From Micropterix aruncella (taxonomy: Eukaryota; Arthropoda; Insecta; Lepidoptera; Micropterigidae), in NCBI GenBank assembly GCA_944548615.1, contig OX155963.1:14758565-14822564 (forward strand): DNA of 64,000 nucleotides. The letters are read 5' to 3'. Position numbers and translations under genes: made by a program. Below, piece after piece: positions 21,223 through 33,059 of the stretch (its first letter is position 1; each line of letters opens with the position of its first letter). The notes under the pieces were generated by a model. The model saw only the letters and a program-made list of their open reading frames with translations, was not told the origin of the DNA and ran no database searches.

Positions 21223-21520
21223 CTGTCTCGAGAGCGGCGGCGGGCGCGCGCGGACGTCCCCATTCGCCACATAATGTCCTGGTAATGATATCTCTTGCCA
21301 GTTAGGACTTTTATTCTCGCTCCAGTCGCCGGCGCTTTTTTCCCTCCGCCCGCCGCGCGCCCGCCCTCGAGATAACTTTGATAGTGGCAGCCGTATAATG
21401 TCCGGTTAGGAGACGGGTGGACGTCGGACGGTCGACGGTCGACCGTCGACACCCTACGCGTTATTCTTTCCATTTTAACCGACGCGGTAGGGGACGCCTT
21501 CAATGGCACTCTTTCTCCAA
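21223..21520. other. GC-rich patch with a 20-bp perfect palindrome
   Basis: GC-rich, with GGCGGCGGGCGCGCGCGG and CGCCCGCCGCGCGCCCGCCC. At 21431-21450 GTCGACGGTCGACCGTCGAC is its own reverse complement. The minus ORF 21171-21509 straddles mariner-flank repeat and this patch and is unlikely to be real. Could be a regulatory island or another repeat. Confidence 0.35.
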
Positions 21521-21638
21521 AGTAGCTAGTTTATGACGACGTTTATTCCGAACTTGGAAATTGGAACCTGATTTTGCGGAAATTTCATTGGGGAATATTT
21601 TTTTAAAAAGAGAAGCGTCTTTCGGGTATTAGATAAGA

Positions 21639-22613
21639 ATGTCTGGAATCAGCCAGAATGGCACTGGTCTGGGGTATGCCAGTACAACCACGAGCGACGT
21701 GGACTTGAAGAAGTCTCTTTTGCGGGGAGATTACGACAGCAAGAGTATGGCTAATGCTATTGGCCTTCAATGCCAGAATGATTGGACAACAATTGGGGAC
21801 TTTTGCATTCCGCCTCCAATGCACTGGAAGGTAATGCTCTATGACTGGACGCCAGAGATGCTGAAATTTTATTTGAATGCCTTTCAGCATACACTTCCAG
21901 ACCCCAGTAACCTCGCTCGTTGGAGCTTTGCCGAGGATAGTTCTTGTCCCCTCTGTAGCAATACCCCTTGCACAGCTAGACACATTCTAGCTGGCTGCAA
22001 GGTGGCCTTAGATCAAGGACGGTACACTTACCGCCATGACAAAGTTCTCGCTGTTATTCGCGAGGTAATTAGTCTCTCAGTGGCTCGTGCCAACAAGGGT
22101 TTGACAGTATCCTCCAAACCCCCAATACAGTTTGTGCGGGATGGCTCTAAAGGCAAAAAACATTTAACTACAAAACCTTTCTCAATAATCGAGAAAGCTA
22201 CAGATTGGATTCTGGAGGTTGATTCGGTCTCTAAGCAGTATAAATTCCCTGAAAGTCTCGGATGCACAGCCCTCCGTCCAGATATAACTCTTTACTCTCT
22301 ATATCGGAAGGTGGCTCTTATTGTAGAATTAACTGTTCCATGGGAATCAAATATCCCAAAAGACCACGAGTACAAATTAAATAAATACCATGATCTTGCA
22401 AATGCCGTAACCCGGAACGGCTTCACTGTTCACCTTCACGCGGTGGAAGTTGGCACTCGTAGCCTGCCAGCTAAATCTCTATTTCACCTCTTTAAAGATC
22501 TTGGCCTTTCCAGAAAAATAATCAACTCTTTCTTAGAAAAATTATCTAAAACTGCGATTTGCGCTTCTCAAATTCTATGGCTTCGAAGGGGGAGTGAATG
22601 GGTGGTAAGGTGA
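21639..22613 (+). CDS. R2-like non-LTR retrotransposon C-terminal endonuclease ORF (5'-truncated, open)
   Basis: 324 codons, ATG to TGA, with a TAG 9 nt upstream in frame. Residues 103-120 form a CCHC zinc knuckle (C103-x2-C106-x8-H115-x4-C120), followed by QGRYTYRHDKVL (126-137). Residues 213-230 form the restriction-like endonuclease core R-P-D-x14-E (D215, E230), continuing ELTVPWESN, and LNKYHDL (247-253) supplies the expected Lys/Tyr region. A C-terminal ILWLRRG (312-318) is conserved in such proteins as I recall them. In R2-group retrotransposons this endonuclease nicks the target DNA for target-primed reverse transcription, in the nucleus. The RT domain is absent, so this is a 5'-truncated insertion. 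The open frame is unusual beside the other decayed relics. It could be recent, or retained as a host-used endonuclease-like protein. The N-terminal 60 residues have no visible motif. Confidence 0.8.
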   Translation: MSGISQNGTGLGYASTTTSDVDLKKSLLRGDYDSKSMANAIGLQCQNDWTTIGDFCIPPPMHWKVMLYDWTPEMLKFYLNAFQHTLPDPSNLARWSFAEDSSCPLCSNTPCTARHILAGCKVALDQGRYTYRHDKVLAVIREVISLSVARANKGLTVSSKPPIQFVRDGSKGKKHLTTKPFSIIEKATDWILEVDSVSKQYKFPESLGCTALRPDITLYSLYRKVALIVELTVPWESNIPKDHEYKLNKYHDLANAVTRNGFTVHLHAVEVGTRSLPAKSLFHLFKDLGLSRKIINSFLEKLSKTAICASQILWLRRGSEWVVR

Positions 22614-22755
22614 ACGCTCACATGTGGCAAGACAGCTGTCTTAAACCTACCACAGCCGGTTCGTAAGTCCGGAATCCACTGCTCACCCCCCAGAAGTGTA
22701 AAAAAAAATAGTATTATGATGGGCCCGACTCCGGTCGGTGAATTCCATGGCAGCT
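22614..22755 (+). mobile_element. Probable 3' UTR of the R2-like element
   Basis: Immediately downstream of the ORF stop: GC-rich text with CACATGTGGCAAGACAGCTG, CCACAGCCGGTTCGTAAG and GGGCCCGACTCCGGTCGG, then an A run (near 22703). No second copy in the window, so the 3' boundary is a guess. Confidence 0.4.
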
Positions 22756-22984
22756 CCGTTTGTATTTATTTATATAAATCATAACAACTATATAGTGGTG
22801 TGATAGAGAGCAGTGTTCGGCAAGTTTTCGATGGTGGATCCAATCTAAGTACCTATCAAATAAAATGATCACCATGTACTACTCATATGATTTTGGAATC
22901 AATAGAGAAAATGTCGGATAAGATTTGATATCATATCTCTATTACTTTCGTATACCACGTTTGAATCTCAAATAAAAAGCAATA

Positions 22985-23430
22985 GAGAAATGCGTCATCT
23001 CGTACAGGTCACTTACCTCAACCGTTAAAAAATACCCCTCCCCTCCCCCTACTACTGTCTCTGTGCTCGTGTAACAAAAAGTGGGCAGTACAGTTGGGTG
23101 GTGTCGACTACAACGGGCGAACCAGTCACCGCAGTCTGGTATAACGATATGTAATCGTTCTTTCAGCCGTGGGATGAGCGTCGACAACCCACTATCTAGC
23201 TCCACTAACTAGCCCGCAAGAAACCAACCCTTACCGCCCGGCACCGGGTGGTTAATCCAGCGGACAGACCAAGCGCCCTCGCTACCAGTTATGGTCAGGT
23301 TTCTCCGGCCTCCCGACTGGTTTCAGGTTCGAGGTTGCTTGCGCTGTCCTATCATATACGTAGCGGTGATTCGGTGTCTACCGAATCTATCGCGGACCAC
23401 GGCATCCTTTCCCCGGCTCTTCACCCGGTA
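22985..23430 (-). repeat. Family G dispersed repeat, inverted copy
   Basis: On the minus strand: GGGGAAAGGATGCCGTGGTC, CGCGATAGATTCGGTAGACA, CTGAAACCAGTCGGGAGGCC, TAAGGGTTGGTTTC, CTCATCCCACGGCTGAAAGA and GTGACTGGTTCGCCCGTTG. It lacks the 5' third of the family. ORFs across it in both directions are not conserved between copies. Confidence 0.7.
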
Positions 23431-23908
23431 TCGGAATGTGAAGTAAAGATCGCAAATTTGAAGTGAAGTAAAATCGCTCCTCAAACACGATTCGCCGATT
23501 GAAAAGGAACTACGAAAATCATCTTCAAATTGCAAACGTATCGTTATAATACTCCAGCTGTCCCGTCCCTCTAACCTACATAAATGGGCGCAACTTTTTT
23601 CTCTTTTCTGCAGACTTTGTGTTTCCGGGCCATTAACTCTACGCGACAGAAAAAAGAGGCAGAGAGAAAGAAGCGAGAAAGAGTTCGTTAACAAGACGGT
23701 TTCAGCAACTGAAATATCGCTTACAATTTTTGCCGCTTTTGGCCTGCGTTTGAAGTTTCAGCCGCCGGTTAGCGCGCAGCTGTAGGTTTAGTCACGCGAA
23801 AATCGTAGATTCTCCATAGGCATAGTGTTTCATTTAATATTGCCATCGTTAGTAAGGATTTATTTTCCATTAAGCAATTAGGGATACCCCTTTAAATTCA
23901 GGCTATTT
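23431..23908. other. No gene recognised
   Basis: No supported coding region or repeat match. The minus ORF 23323-23694 begins outside and runs into family G. Confidence 0.35.
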
Positions 23909-24226
23909 AATTAGCGACACATTCAAGTGGGTGAATTAGTACGAGCAAATAAGCAGGTTTTAATACCAAAAATTTGGAAAAAAACAAAAAATATATATTT
24001 ATTTAATATTTGGTTAATTTTATATTTGAAAAAAAGTATAAAAATAGTTGAGCGCGTTGCGCCATCAATCGGTAGGCAGATCTCGTACAGAGAAGAGAGC
24101 GTATACATCAAAATTATCATTGTTGCGATCTGTGTTAATTTATTTGTGAAAACACGGAAGCGGGTTGTTAATTCGTGAATTAGTCTCTGAATGGGAAATT
24201 TACATTGGCTTATGTATTTAATTAGA
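23909..24226. mobile_element. MITE related to 9022-9360, decayed copy
   Basis: The left end TTTAATTAGCGACACATTCA, then GGTGAATTAGTACGAGCAAATAAGCAGG and later GTTGAGCGCGTTGCGCC, parallels the order of the copy at 9022. The right end is only weakly matched (TTTAATTAGAGAG near 24220). The small ORFs on both strands are artefacts. Confidence 0.55.
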
Positions 24227-24423
24227 GAGTATTAATTAGGGAGGCGCAGAGTGTAAACTTTTCAGGCTCGATGCGAAATAAGAAACATTACTTCGCCTTG
24301 TGATAAAGTTTCGTAATAAGTCGTACGATAATTTTGTTTCGAATCATAACTTTTGGGAGCCCGGGAGATTTTTGGAGTAAACTAAATTTTGCAGTGTAGT
24401 TAATTGTCGTTTATAAGACTTTC

Positions 24424-24565
24424 TATTATACAATACAATACAATCAACTACTCCAGTAGATAGAATAAATAGATATTCCTACACTTGGATACGTAACAAA
24501 ATTAAATAATAAATAAAACTATCAAAATAGTTGTGATGGCTGTAATATTATATTTAACATTACTT
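24424..24565 (+). repeat. ACTCCAGTAGATA repeat, copy 1
   Basis: It begins with a short CAATA array, then CAACTACTCCAGTAGATAGA, TTCCTACACTTGGATACG, CAAAATTAAAT, CTATCAAAATAGTTGTGATG and GGCTGTAATATTATATTTAA. Further copies lie at 25282-25410 (same strand) and 33480-33648 (opposite strand). Non-coding; class unknown. Confidence 0.65.
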
Positions 24566-24599
24566 ACATACAAATTAACGCTTATTATTAATAGTCAGG

Positions 24600-24800
24600 C
24601 ACAGTATGTAAATAGGTTATCTGCTCTTATATTGTACGGTACCGGGTTCAATTTCCGGCTGGATCACCATTTCCCAATGGGATAAAATTAATGGAATTGC
24701 ATTTTCAATTCTGTCGATTAATAAAATAACAAGACACACAGATTACATGGACACATACATATGCAATTTAAACCACTGTGATATAATAAAAGGGAATTGC
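24600..24800 (+). mobile_element. tRNA-derived SINE, diverged copy
   Basis: B-box-like GGGTTCAATTTCCGGCTGG, then ATCACCATTTCCCAATGGG, GGAATTGCATTTTCAATTCT and AATAACAAGACACACAGATTAC. Truncated in the 3' part before the AATAAAGAG end. Confidence 0.7.
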
Positions 24801-24961
24801 ATATTCTACACATCACTTTACGTGTATCGAGGAATATCAGAAAAAAATAGATATCAGAGAAAAGCATTTTAGAAGACGTATCACGGGTTTGCGTCCTATT
24901 ATGGACGTCTAGACAGTGCATATTTATTTACAATAGATATTTATCTACAACTACAATACAA

Positions 24962-25242
24962 TACATGGCCTAGTGGTATAGTGGTTAGGTCGCCTAGTTT
25001 ACACTGTAAGGTTCCGGGTCTGATTCCCGGCTGGTTCACCATCACTATCCTTTGGGATAAAATTAACGGAATTGCATTTCGATTCTGTCGATTGAATAAC
25101 AAGACGCACACTTACTTACACATAAGTTACCCGCTGCATACATATAAATACTTCATAGAATGGTTGGTTGTAAGAGATTGTCGTATGATACTAAACCCGC
25201 CCATTGTGAACTTTTACAATAAAGAGTGGTACCAAACAAACA
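24962..25242 (+). mobile_element. tRNA-derived SINE, near-complete copy
   Basis: The head ATGGCCTAGTGGTATAGTGG contains an A-box-like segment. The B box lies in GGGTCTGATTCCCGGCTGG, at tRNA-like spacing (about 75 nt of tRNA-related head ending near GTTCACCA). The body has GGAATTGCATTTCGATTCTG, AATAACAAGACGCACACTTA, TGGTTGTAAGAGATTGTCG and AAACCCGCCCATTGTGAA, and the end has CAATAAAGAGTGGTACC. Polymerase III promoter elements are internal, as in SINEs. The 116-aa ORF across it is not a gene. Copies are at 13055, 24600, 34016 and 42070. Confidence 0.85.
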
Positions 25243-25281
25243 GTTGTCTATTCGACTCTTATATAAAATACAAATATAGCA

Positions 25282-25410
25282 ATGAATTACTTCAGTGGAT
25301 AGGCATTACTACTCTTGGATGCGTCACATAATAACATGTTAAAAAATAATTATTAAACACACAATTATCGTGATAGTTGTCATGGCTGTTATATTCAATA
25401 TTTTTTACTT
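25282..25410 (+). repeat. ACTCCAGTAGATA repeat, copy 2
   Basis: ACTTCAGTGGATAGGCATTA, CTACTCTTGGATGCGTCAC and CGTGATAGTTGTCATGGCTG align with 24440-24565. Together with the two SINEs between them, copies 1 and 2 form a roughly symmetrical cluster. Confidence 0.6.
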
Positions 25411-27223
<1,813 letters not shown>

Positions 27224-27334
27224 CTGCATAACTTTACTATTATACTATATAATATAATATAAGATATTAAACAAAATGTACTATATTGTAATATAATGCA
27301 AAAGAATAATGCTCTAATATATTTACATCGTTAT

Positions 27335-27592
27335 ATTTATATATTTGTGTATGTATGTATATGTATGTGTGTATGTGTATATGTATCTATATGAGTACCT
27401 ACGTCAGTTAGGCTTCTCCACCAAGTCAGAAAATAAGTCGTATGCCCAGATACAGGCTATATTTGGTCTAGTTGGGTATGCGCCGAGCATGGTCATGTGA
27501 ATGTGGGTCGTTGTTTCTTCGCACCATTACTTGGTATGACCATTTTTATGTATTTTATAATTATGTTTGAAACAAATAAATAATGAAAAAAT
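27335..27592 (+). mobile_element. Retroposon 3'-UTR-like segment (second copy of the 8230-8540 type)
   Basis: A GTAT-rich run, then CCCAGATACAGGCTATATTT, GGTCTAGTTGGGTATGCG and an A-rich end AAACAAATAAATAATGAAAA. The order parallels 8220-8540, which also follows a TA tract. The similarity is short and the class uncertain. Confidence 0.4.
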
Positions 27593-27625
27593 ACTTTTCG
27601 AGAATCAAACGATAGTTTATTTTTC

Positions 27626-27930
27626 AATAACGTAGCTATTAGTGCATGAATTATATCAGCCCAAATCAAACCATTACGTCACAATCATACTACCTCAACG
27701 AAGCTTTTACCTGGTTAAAAAGTCATGGTCTTGCACTTCGTTCAAGTCAATATAATAATCTACTTATCCGAAATCATAAAACGACTTTTCTGTCCTACTG
27801 CTTCTCCGTACATGCCGCTCGACTGAGGAATTAGCTTCCTCCAGCGAGTAATGGCGCTGGCTCGCTTTCCACATTTAAGCAATTATCGAAAAAGCACTTT
27901 TTTACAATAAATATGATCCACAAATTCTAA
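27626..27930 (+). pseudogene. LINE ORF2 C-terminal fragment
   Basis: 62 codons (27646-27834) include SHGLALRSSQYNNLLIRNHK, SYCFSVHAARLRN, then a stop where conserved LP is expected. After it the frame continues LPPASNGAGSLSTFKQLSKK. The motifs match the same C-terminal region as the LINE at 11275-11802 (SHGLVLRS, ARLWNDLPA, SFKTHLK). One in-frame stop and a Trp-to-Arg change in ARLWN mark it as dead. The ATG at 27646 is not native. Confidence 0.7.
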
Positions 27931-28094
27931 CCTTTCCTTCATCCTTCCTTATCTTATTTTGACCATTTATGTATTTATTTATAATATGTATTTATGTCCT
28001 ATTCGAATATTTAATTATTTATTTATTTTTGGCTTTAGATACACATAAAATGCATAATATTTCTTTTATTTTAAAAATAACATTTTAAACTTTA

Positions 28095-28839
28095 TCTATA
28101 CTAATATTATAAAGAGGTAAAGTTTGTGAGGTTGTAGGAAGTAATCTCTGGATCTACTAAACCGATTTTAAAAATTCTTTTACTAATAGAAAGCCACGTT
28201 ATTTGTGAGTATCATAGGCTATATATATTAATCCGCAAAATGAAAAGACTTTTTTGTTGTAGTCGGATTTGCAAACTAAGTCGGAGAAAAAACGATCGAA
28301 CGAAAATGTTTATAACTAACGCTGCCTTAATGATGAGAGATATATGATTAAGTTCTAGAGAAAAGTTGTAGAGCTTGATAATGCCTACAAAAAAGTCAGC
28401 GACAGCATATGCCGAAATTTTATATTTAATCACAAAAGTAGTTTTATATAATAAAAAAATAATTTAAATCGTTAGGTCATGTTTATTGGTCATATTATAA
28501 ACAATTATGTATTAATATCAAAATAATTAAATTTATCATCTCAAGCGTTTGAAACAAAAGATTTTTCCCTTTTACTGCATATAATTTCCGCTTTACTGCA
28601 TACATGGTTAAAGAGGTACGACACTCACAAATAAGACACTCACAAGAAGACACTCACAAATAACGGTAATATAGTCAAATTGGCATGCAAATACGTACAT
28701 ACATATGCAGTAAAAATATAACTTTTCGTTTGGCAGTCTGGAAATAAATCATAGCACTCAGTACTAATCGAACCACACTCATAATTTCATCACAAGTAAA
28801 AAGTTTTACCGCCCAATGAAGTGGGCACGGGTCAGCTAG
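28095..28839 (+). mobile_element. Non-autonomous Helitron, 745 bp
   Basis: Begins TCTATACTAATATTATAAAG and ends CACGGGTCAG-CTAG with host T next. A stem GCCCA-atgaag-TGGGC lies about 10 nt before CTAG. It is collinear with 38812-39668 (CTCTGGATCTACTAAAC, AAAGCCACGTTATTTGTGAG, AACGCTGCCTTAATGATGAG, TAAATCATAGCAC). No Rep/helicase coding; the 73- and 81-aa minus ORFs are artefacts. Confidence 0.85.
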
Positions 28840-29764
28840 TCGTAAATATAGTACGTAAATTTTTCCACCAACATGTTGGTTGACTGAGGGATATTGTTTA
28901 GCTAGCAGTAAGTCTGCCATTGTACGTTAAATATTTTATTGTGCAATAATTAGAGTTTTCATTTCATTTCAAAATATTCAACTTATCAAAACTGTAATTA
29001 AGTTTTAAAGTAAAAATAAAATAAAACAATAAATCTATAGCGGTTGTAGGTTAGCAAGGAAAATATATGGCTTCTATATAAAATAAATAAATGAATGCCG
29101 AATTTATCTAAATAAAAAATAGTGACTTGCAACAAGTCCTAGTATTTAGTTGAACGGCATCACTAAACCTGGTGCCAGGTGCGCAGCGGGAGACATTAAA
29201 CAAAGCCTCGCATATTATTTAACCTAAAATGGCTAATTGTTAGGTCTCTGATGATGGTATAGGTAATAGGCAAAGGGAGAGTCGCGAGACGTGGATTCGA
29301 TCACCATGGCAAATTACATGATTGAAAAGCAAGTTAAAATATTATATTCGAATGACCGATGTTCTCAAAGTCAACATAACCCAGGCCATCGCTTAAATTT
29401 TACCGGATCTATGCGGGAGAATCTAGCCGCGGGTGCCGAGAGTGCGAAGCCGCGGCGGACATTTGAACGATGTCATATTCCACACATAATGGCATACATG
29501 GGCCTTTCAAATAAAAAACTAATTTTGTTAACCCTTCAAACACGGGAGGCGCTCACTGAGTGTTCAGCTCGATTTCGTACGCTATTATCGCGTTGAATAT
29601 AATTTTTGTATTTCCGCTATTTCCCCGTTGAATCATTTTCTGTTTCTCTGTAATATTGAGAGTCGCATTTTCCATGTTCTCGAGTCGCAAGGCTAACGGG
29701 AACGGACAAGTTATAACCTGTATCGTAGAATATAGACCAAATCTTGTTTTATTGCACATACTGG
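28840..29764. other. No gene recognised
   Basis: Includes ACGTGGATTCGATCACCATG near 29290, faintly SINE-like but without the rest of the family. ORF 29291-29596 shows no known motif. Confidence 0.3.
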
Positions 29765-30065
29765 TCCCGATTGCGTTTCTTTGTGAACTAAAACCAAAAT
29801 TAGTCCAAGCGAACGAGACAGAGCAATACGTTAGAGCGGAATTAGAAACGAACGATCGTCGATAAATACTACCTATCGAACTTATACTCGTCTGAATAAA
29901 TTCGAGCATATTTCGTGAGGTGTAAGATTTGACCTTGGCGGCCAGTTTTAATGCGAAAAAGTGACAACCGGTCATCTCACATTCCACTCTAGCGTATTGC
30001 CCTGTCTCGTTCACACGGACTAATTTCCGATTTTAGTTCACAAAGAAACGCAATCGAGCCCACTG
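29765..30065. mobile_element. Foldback element with arms of about 85 bp
   Basis: The left arm (GATTGCGTTTCTTTGTGAAC, AACGAGACAGAGCAATACG) is inverted at 29975-30060 (CGTATTGCCCTGTCTCGTT, GTTCACAAAGAAACGCAATC). The spacer is about 120 bp. The long minus ORF through it (29553-30014) reads across arm and spacer and is not a recognisable gene. Confidence 0.7.
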
Positions 30066-31499
30066 TCGCCGCAATCGAACAACCCGCCCTTATTGGAATA
30101 CCCTATATTAAGTACTTAGTACTATTGCAGTACAAGCATATCTCATTCGAACGAATCCCTAATCGTGTCATTTCTATTGTATATAAATTATATTCTCTGA
30201 CTAATCCTTGGCAGGAGAGACGCCGTAGCAAATTTAAGCGCGATCGAGATATACAAGGCAACTTATTACACGAGTCGCTTCTGAATTTTATATGAATGTA
30301 TATTTGGGAAGCTGTAAAAATAACAACATTAACGAGAAAGCGACCGAGTTTTAAACTCAGACCCGGCAACTTCGCGTAGGCGAATTAAAAGCCCGGAATG
30401 GGGATCAAACACTGTTACGAGTTTAGCTCCTACTTTATTCATAATAAATATTTACGTGAGGAGTCGGTGTGTATCTGATTGAAATAGCGAGGAACAATTT
30501 CATATAATCTCGTAAGATGAAGTATAAATGGCCATATTACGTTTATATTCAGCGCAAATTGTAGTTTATATACACGAAAATGTATAATAAAGCTTATAAT
30601 ATTCATATTCATTTAATTAGTATAAAAATATGCAAGTAATCATACATTATGCTGGATTTTTTAAAATATAATATAACATGAAAACTTATGAAAATAATAA
30701 CACAAAGCAATGAAATGAAAAAAACGGTTTCCATCTTATATCCACAATCCACATAAAGTTTTGTAAAATCAAAAGCAAAAAACATAATTAATAAGTATGT
30801 TTCCCATCTGAAGCTGTAAACTTCTTAGATTTTAATTTTTAGACAGCCTTCGATCCCCCGGGGTCTCTTCGCGATTCCCATGGGGGGTCGCGACACACTG
30901 GTGGAAAATCACTGCGATAAGGCAATCAATAAACCGGTGCCTACTACTTTTTCCAAATTTACTATTCAATATCAGTCCTAAAATTAACTTGGGCGGCTTA
31001 AGTATTGAAATAAAAATTACATTTATTTTTATTTTATTTATATAAGTAATGCAAATATTAAAAAAGTAACCAATTTCAGCGTAGGAATTATGCATAGAAA
31101 TACTTTTAAAATTGAATCAAAAGCAGAAAAAGAATACAATGCATAGTCTAGTGGCAACGTCACCTAACTAGGCCGGGACCTGTTCTAAGGTTAATATTTA
31201 TTTTTGAATGTGCTTGCACAAATACTGTGTTTATAAGAATGGCATATATTCCATGTATGCACAAAATAATGGAATTGCAAAACAATATTAAAAATGACTG
31301 AATACTTAAATTAAATAATTTAATTGAAGTGGAAAATTGAAATGACAGCAAATAAATTCAAATCAGAAAAAAAAACAAAACAATTAAAAATAATAAAAAT
31401 TAGAATAAGAATTTAAACAAAATAGTCCTGCATTTTACTTATAAATAAGATAAAATAGTGTTAAAACTAAAACAAATTATCTCTTAATATACGGTAAAA
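30061..31499. other. No gene recognised; short repeat near 30965-31030
   Basis: CAATATCAGTCCTAAAATTA followed by GGCGGCTTAAGTATT at about 30967-31005 recurs near 33075 and 33970. GATCCCCCGGGGTC (near 30851) is a 14-bp palindrome. Nothing else is supported. Confidence 0.35.
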
Positions 31500-31502
31500 C
31501 AA

Positions 31503-31533
<31 letters not shown>

Positions 31534-31830
31534 ATAATAATAATAATATAATAATACATTAAAAGATTCAAAATATTCAAATGTTCGGGTTAGATTATAA
31601 TGTCCAGTATTTTTAAAATTCCTTGTCTTCCCTCTTTTACAAGCCAGTTTCTAAGCAGCCTTTTAAAGTAGGTCTTATTTTGTGCTGATTTTATGTCGCC
31701 AGGAAGAGCATTGAAAAACCTTGGGGCAGTGAATGTATAGGTTCGCTGACCAAAAGTAGTATACCATCTTCGGAAAACCTCGTTGATAGGGTATTTTGAG
31801 AAAAAATATTTATCTAGATACAAATAAATG
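31500..31830 (-). pseudogene. LINE ORF2 C-terminal fragment with TAA-repeat tail
   Basis: The minus-strand frame 31823-31590 reads SKYPINEVFRRWYTTFGQRT, YTFTAPRFFNALPGDIKSAQ and YFKRLLRNWLVKEGRQ, a non-LTR ORF2 C-terminal pattern (RT...TAPRxFNxLPxxIK...FKxxLxxWL) of a family distinct from that at 11275. A (TTA)n run (31501-31560), which in minus orientation follows the ORF, is its 3' tail. Upstream RT is absent (5'-truncated). Confidence 0.65.
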
Positions 31831-31892
31831 TTTTTTGTTTGTTATAGAAAATTAAATATATTTTCTACTGCCACACCCGGAGAAGATCCATT

Positions 31893-32226
31893 TATAAAGG
31901 GTTCCCTAGACGATCAAGCATGCTTGTCAAGCATCGCGTCGCGGGCTGGGAAGGGATCGTAAACCGCAGGAAAAATGCAAATATTTTTTAAAAATATTTA
32001 CCAAAAATGCCTAATTTAGTAGTTTATACCAGGGATAAACATTAATTAGACGTAATTGATTGATGAATGACTTAACTCCCTGGTTTAAACTACAAGATTA
32101 GGCATTTTTGGAAATACTAAAAAAATATATTTGCATTTTTCCTGTGGTTTACGTTCCCCTCCCAGCCCGCGACGCGATGCTTGTCAAACATGCTTGATCG
32201 TCTAGGGAGCCCTTTAGGTTTATAAA
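31893..32226. mobile_element. MITE with about 140-bp terminal inverted repeats
   Basis: The left arm (TCCCTAGACGATCAAGCATG, CAAGCATCGCGTCGCGGGCTGGG, AAAAATGCAAATAT, CAAAAATGCCTAA) is inverted at 32075-32215. Both flanks carry TTTATAAA in direct orientation (31892-31899 and 32219-32226), which fits an 8-bp hAT-type target duplication, although the right end has about six extra bases before it. No ORF. Confidence 0.75.
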
Positions 32227-32859
32227 AAGCAGAAATACTGTTGTTTTGGTAGATTATTTAATTTACCAATACTACCTCTCCGATTTTAGAATTATGAAAA
32301 GCAATCGAAGAAAGCGCAGTGGAAAGTGGCCATTGGGGATTTTTTTCGCCACGATTATGCGCCGGCCCAGAATGCGCAATGGACTTTGTGACACCGATAT
32401 ACCGTTTTGCGTTGCTGTTAGTTACAGCGTTAGGACGCGGAGACTGCAGTGTCCCACGCGTAACCATAAATGGAGCGGTCGGTTCTGCGAAAAGCGACGG
32501 CGTATCTTTACTGAAGTACGGTTTTGTCACTTTTGTCATGCGACACGTCTCGCATTACGGCTCGCACTGCCGAAAAGCGGATGAAACCAGTTTGCCCCAC
32601 TTGAACAATGCCTGCTTAGCCATTTTACGGGGTGAGCTTGGGACGGCGCTGGGGCGAAGGGTAGAGGGGAGGTGTATTCGGAGCCATAGGGATCTGCAAG
32701 CAAGAGCAGAAGGAGCCGAGCATTAGCAGTTAGGCGAATGGGAGGACTGTGAACATAATCCTACAATAAACGAACCGACAAACTTTCACTCGAAGGAAGA
32801 ATAACGAAGCATAAGATGATTACCAATATTAATTAACAGATAGACTAAAGGGCCTTTCC
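32227..32859 (+). other. GC-rich block with unrecognised open frame
   Basis: Plus frame 32319-32726 stays open for 135 codons but shows no domain; an overlapping plus frame and a minus frame are also open, typical of GC-rich non-coding sequence. The block sits between a MITE and a LINE 3' UTR and continues without a break into the latter, so it may be the upstream part of that retroposed transcript or a SINE-like insert. Function unknown. Confidence 0.3.
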
Positions 32860-32975
32860 CTTTTATTAAAATTTAGGTTAGTTGTAAGACATTGCCATGT
32901 GGCAATAAGCTCGCCTTTTTGTATACGAATTAAGTGCTAATGAAGAGTTCATTCTTATTATTATTATAAAATTTA
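32860..32975 (+). mobile_element. LINE 3' UTR end (11245-type)
   Basis: AATTTAGGTTAGTTGTAAGA, CATTGCCATGTGGCAATAAG, CTCGCCTTTTTGTATACG, AATGAAGAG and a TTATTATTATTATA tail match the end of the LINE at 11925-12030. Confidence 0.75.
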
Positions 32976-33059
32976 TATATTTTAACAAACTATAATTTCA
33001 ACAGTGTTTACATTCAGGTTTCTGTTTTGTTTATGTAATGAATATTTCAAAAACATATT

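Noticed and set aside
29553..30014. 153-codon minus ORF
   Set aside because: It crosses one arm and the spacer of a foldback element and has no known domain.
32319..32726. 135-codon plus ORF in GC-rich DNA
   Set aside because: Overlapping frames on both strands are also open and no domain is visible; left as an unrecognised block.
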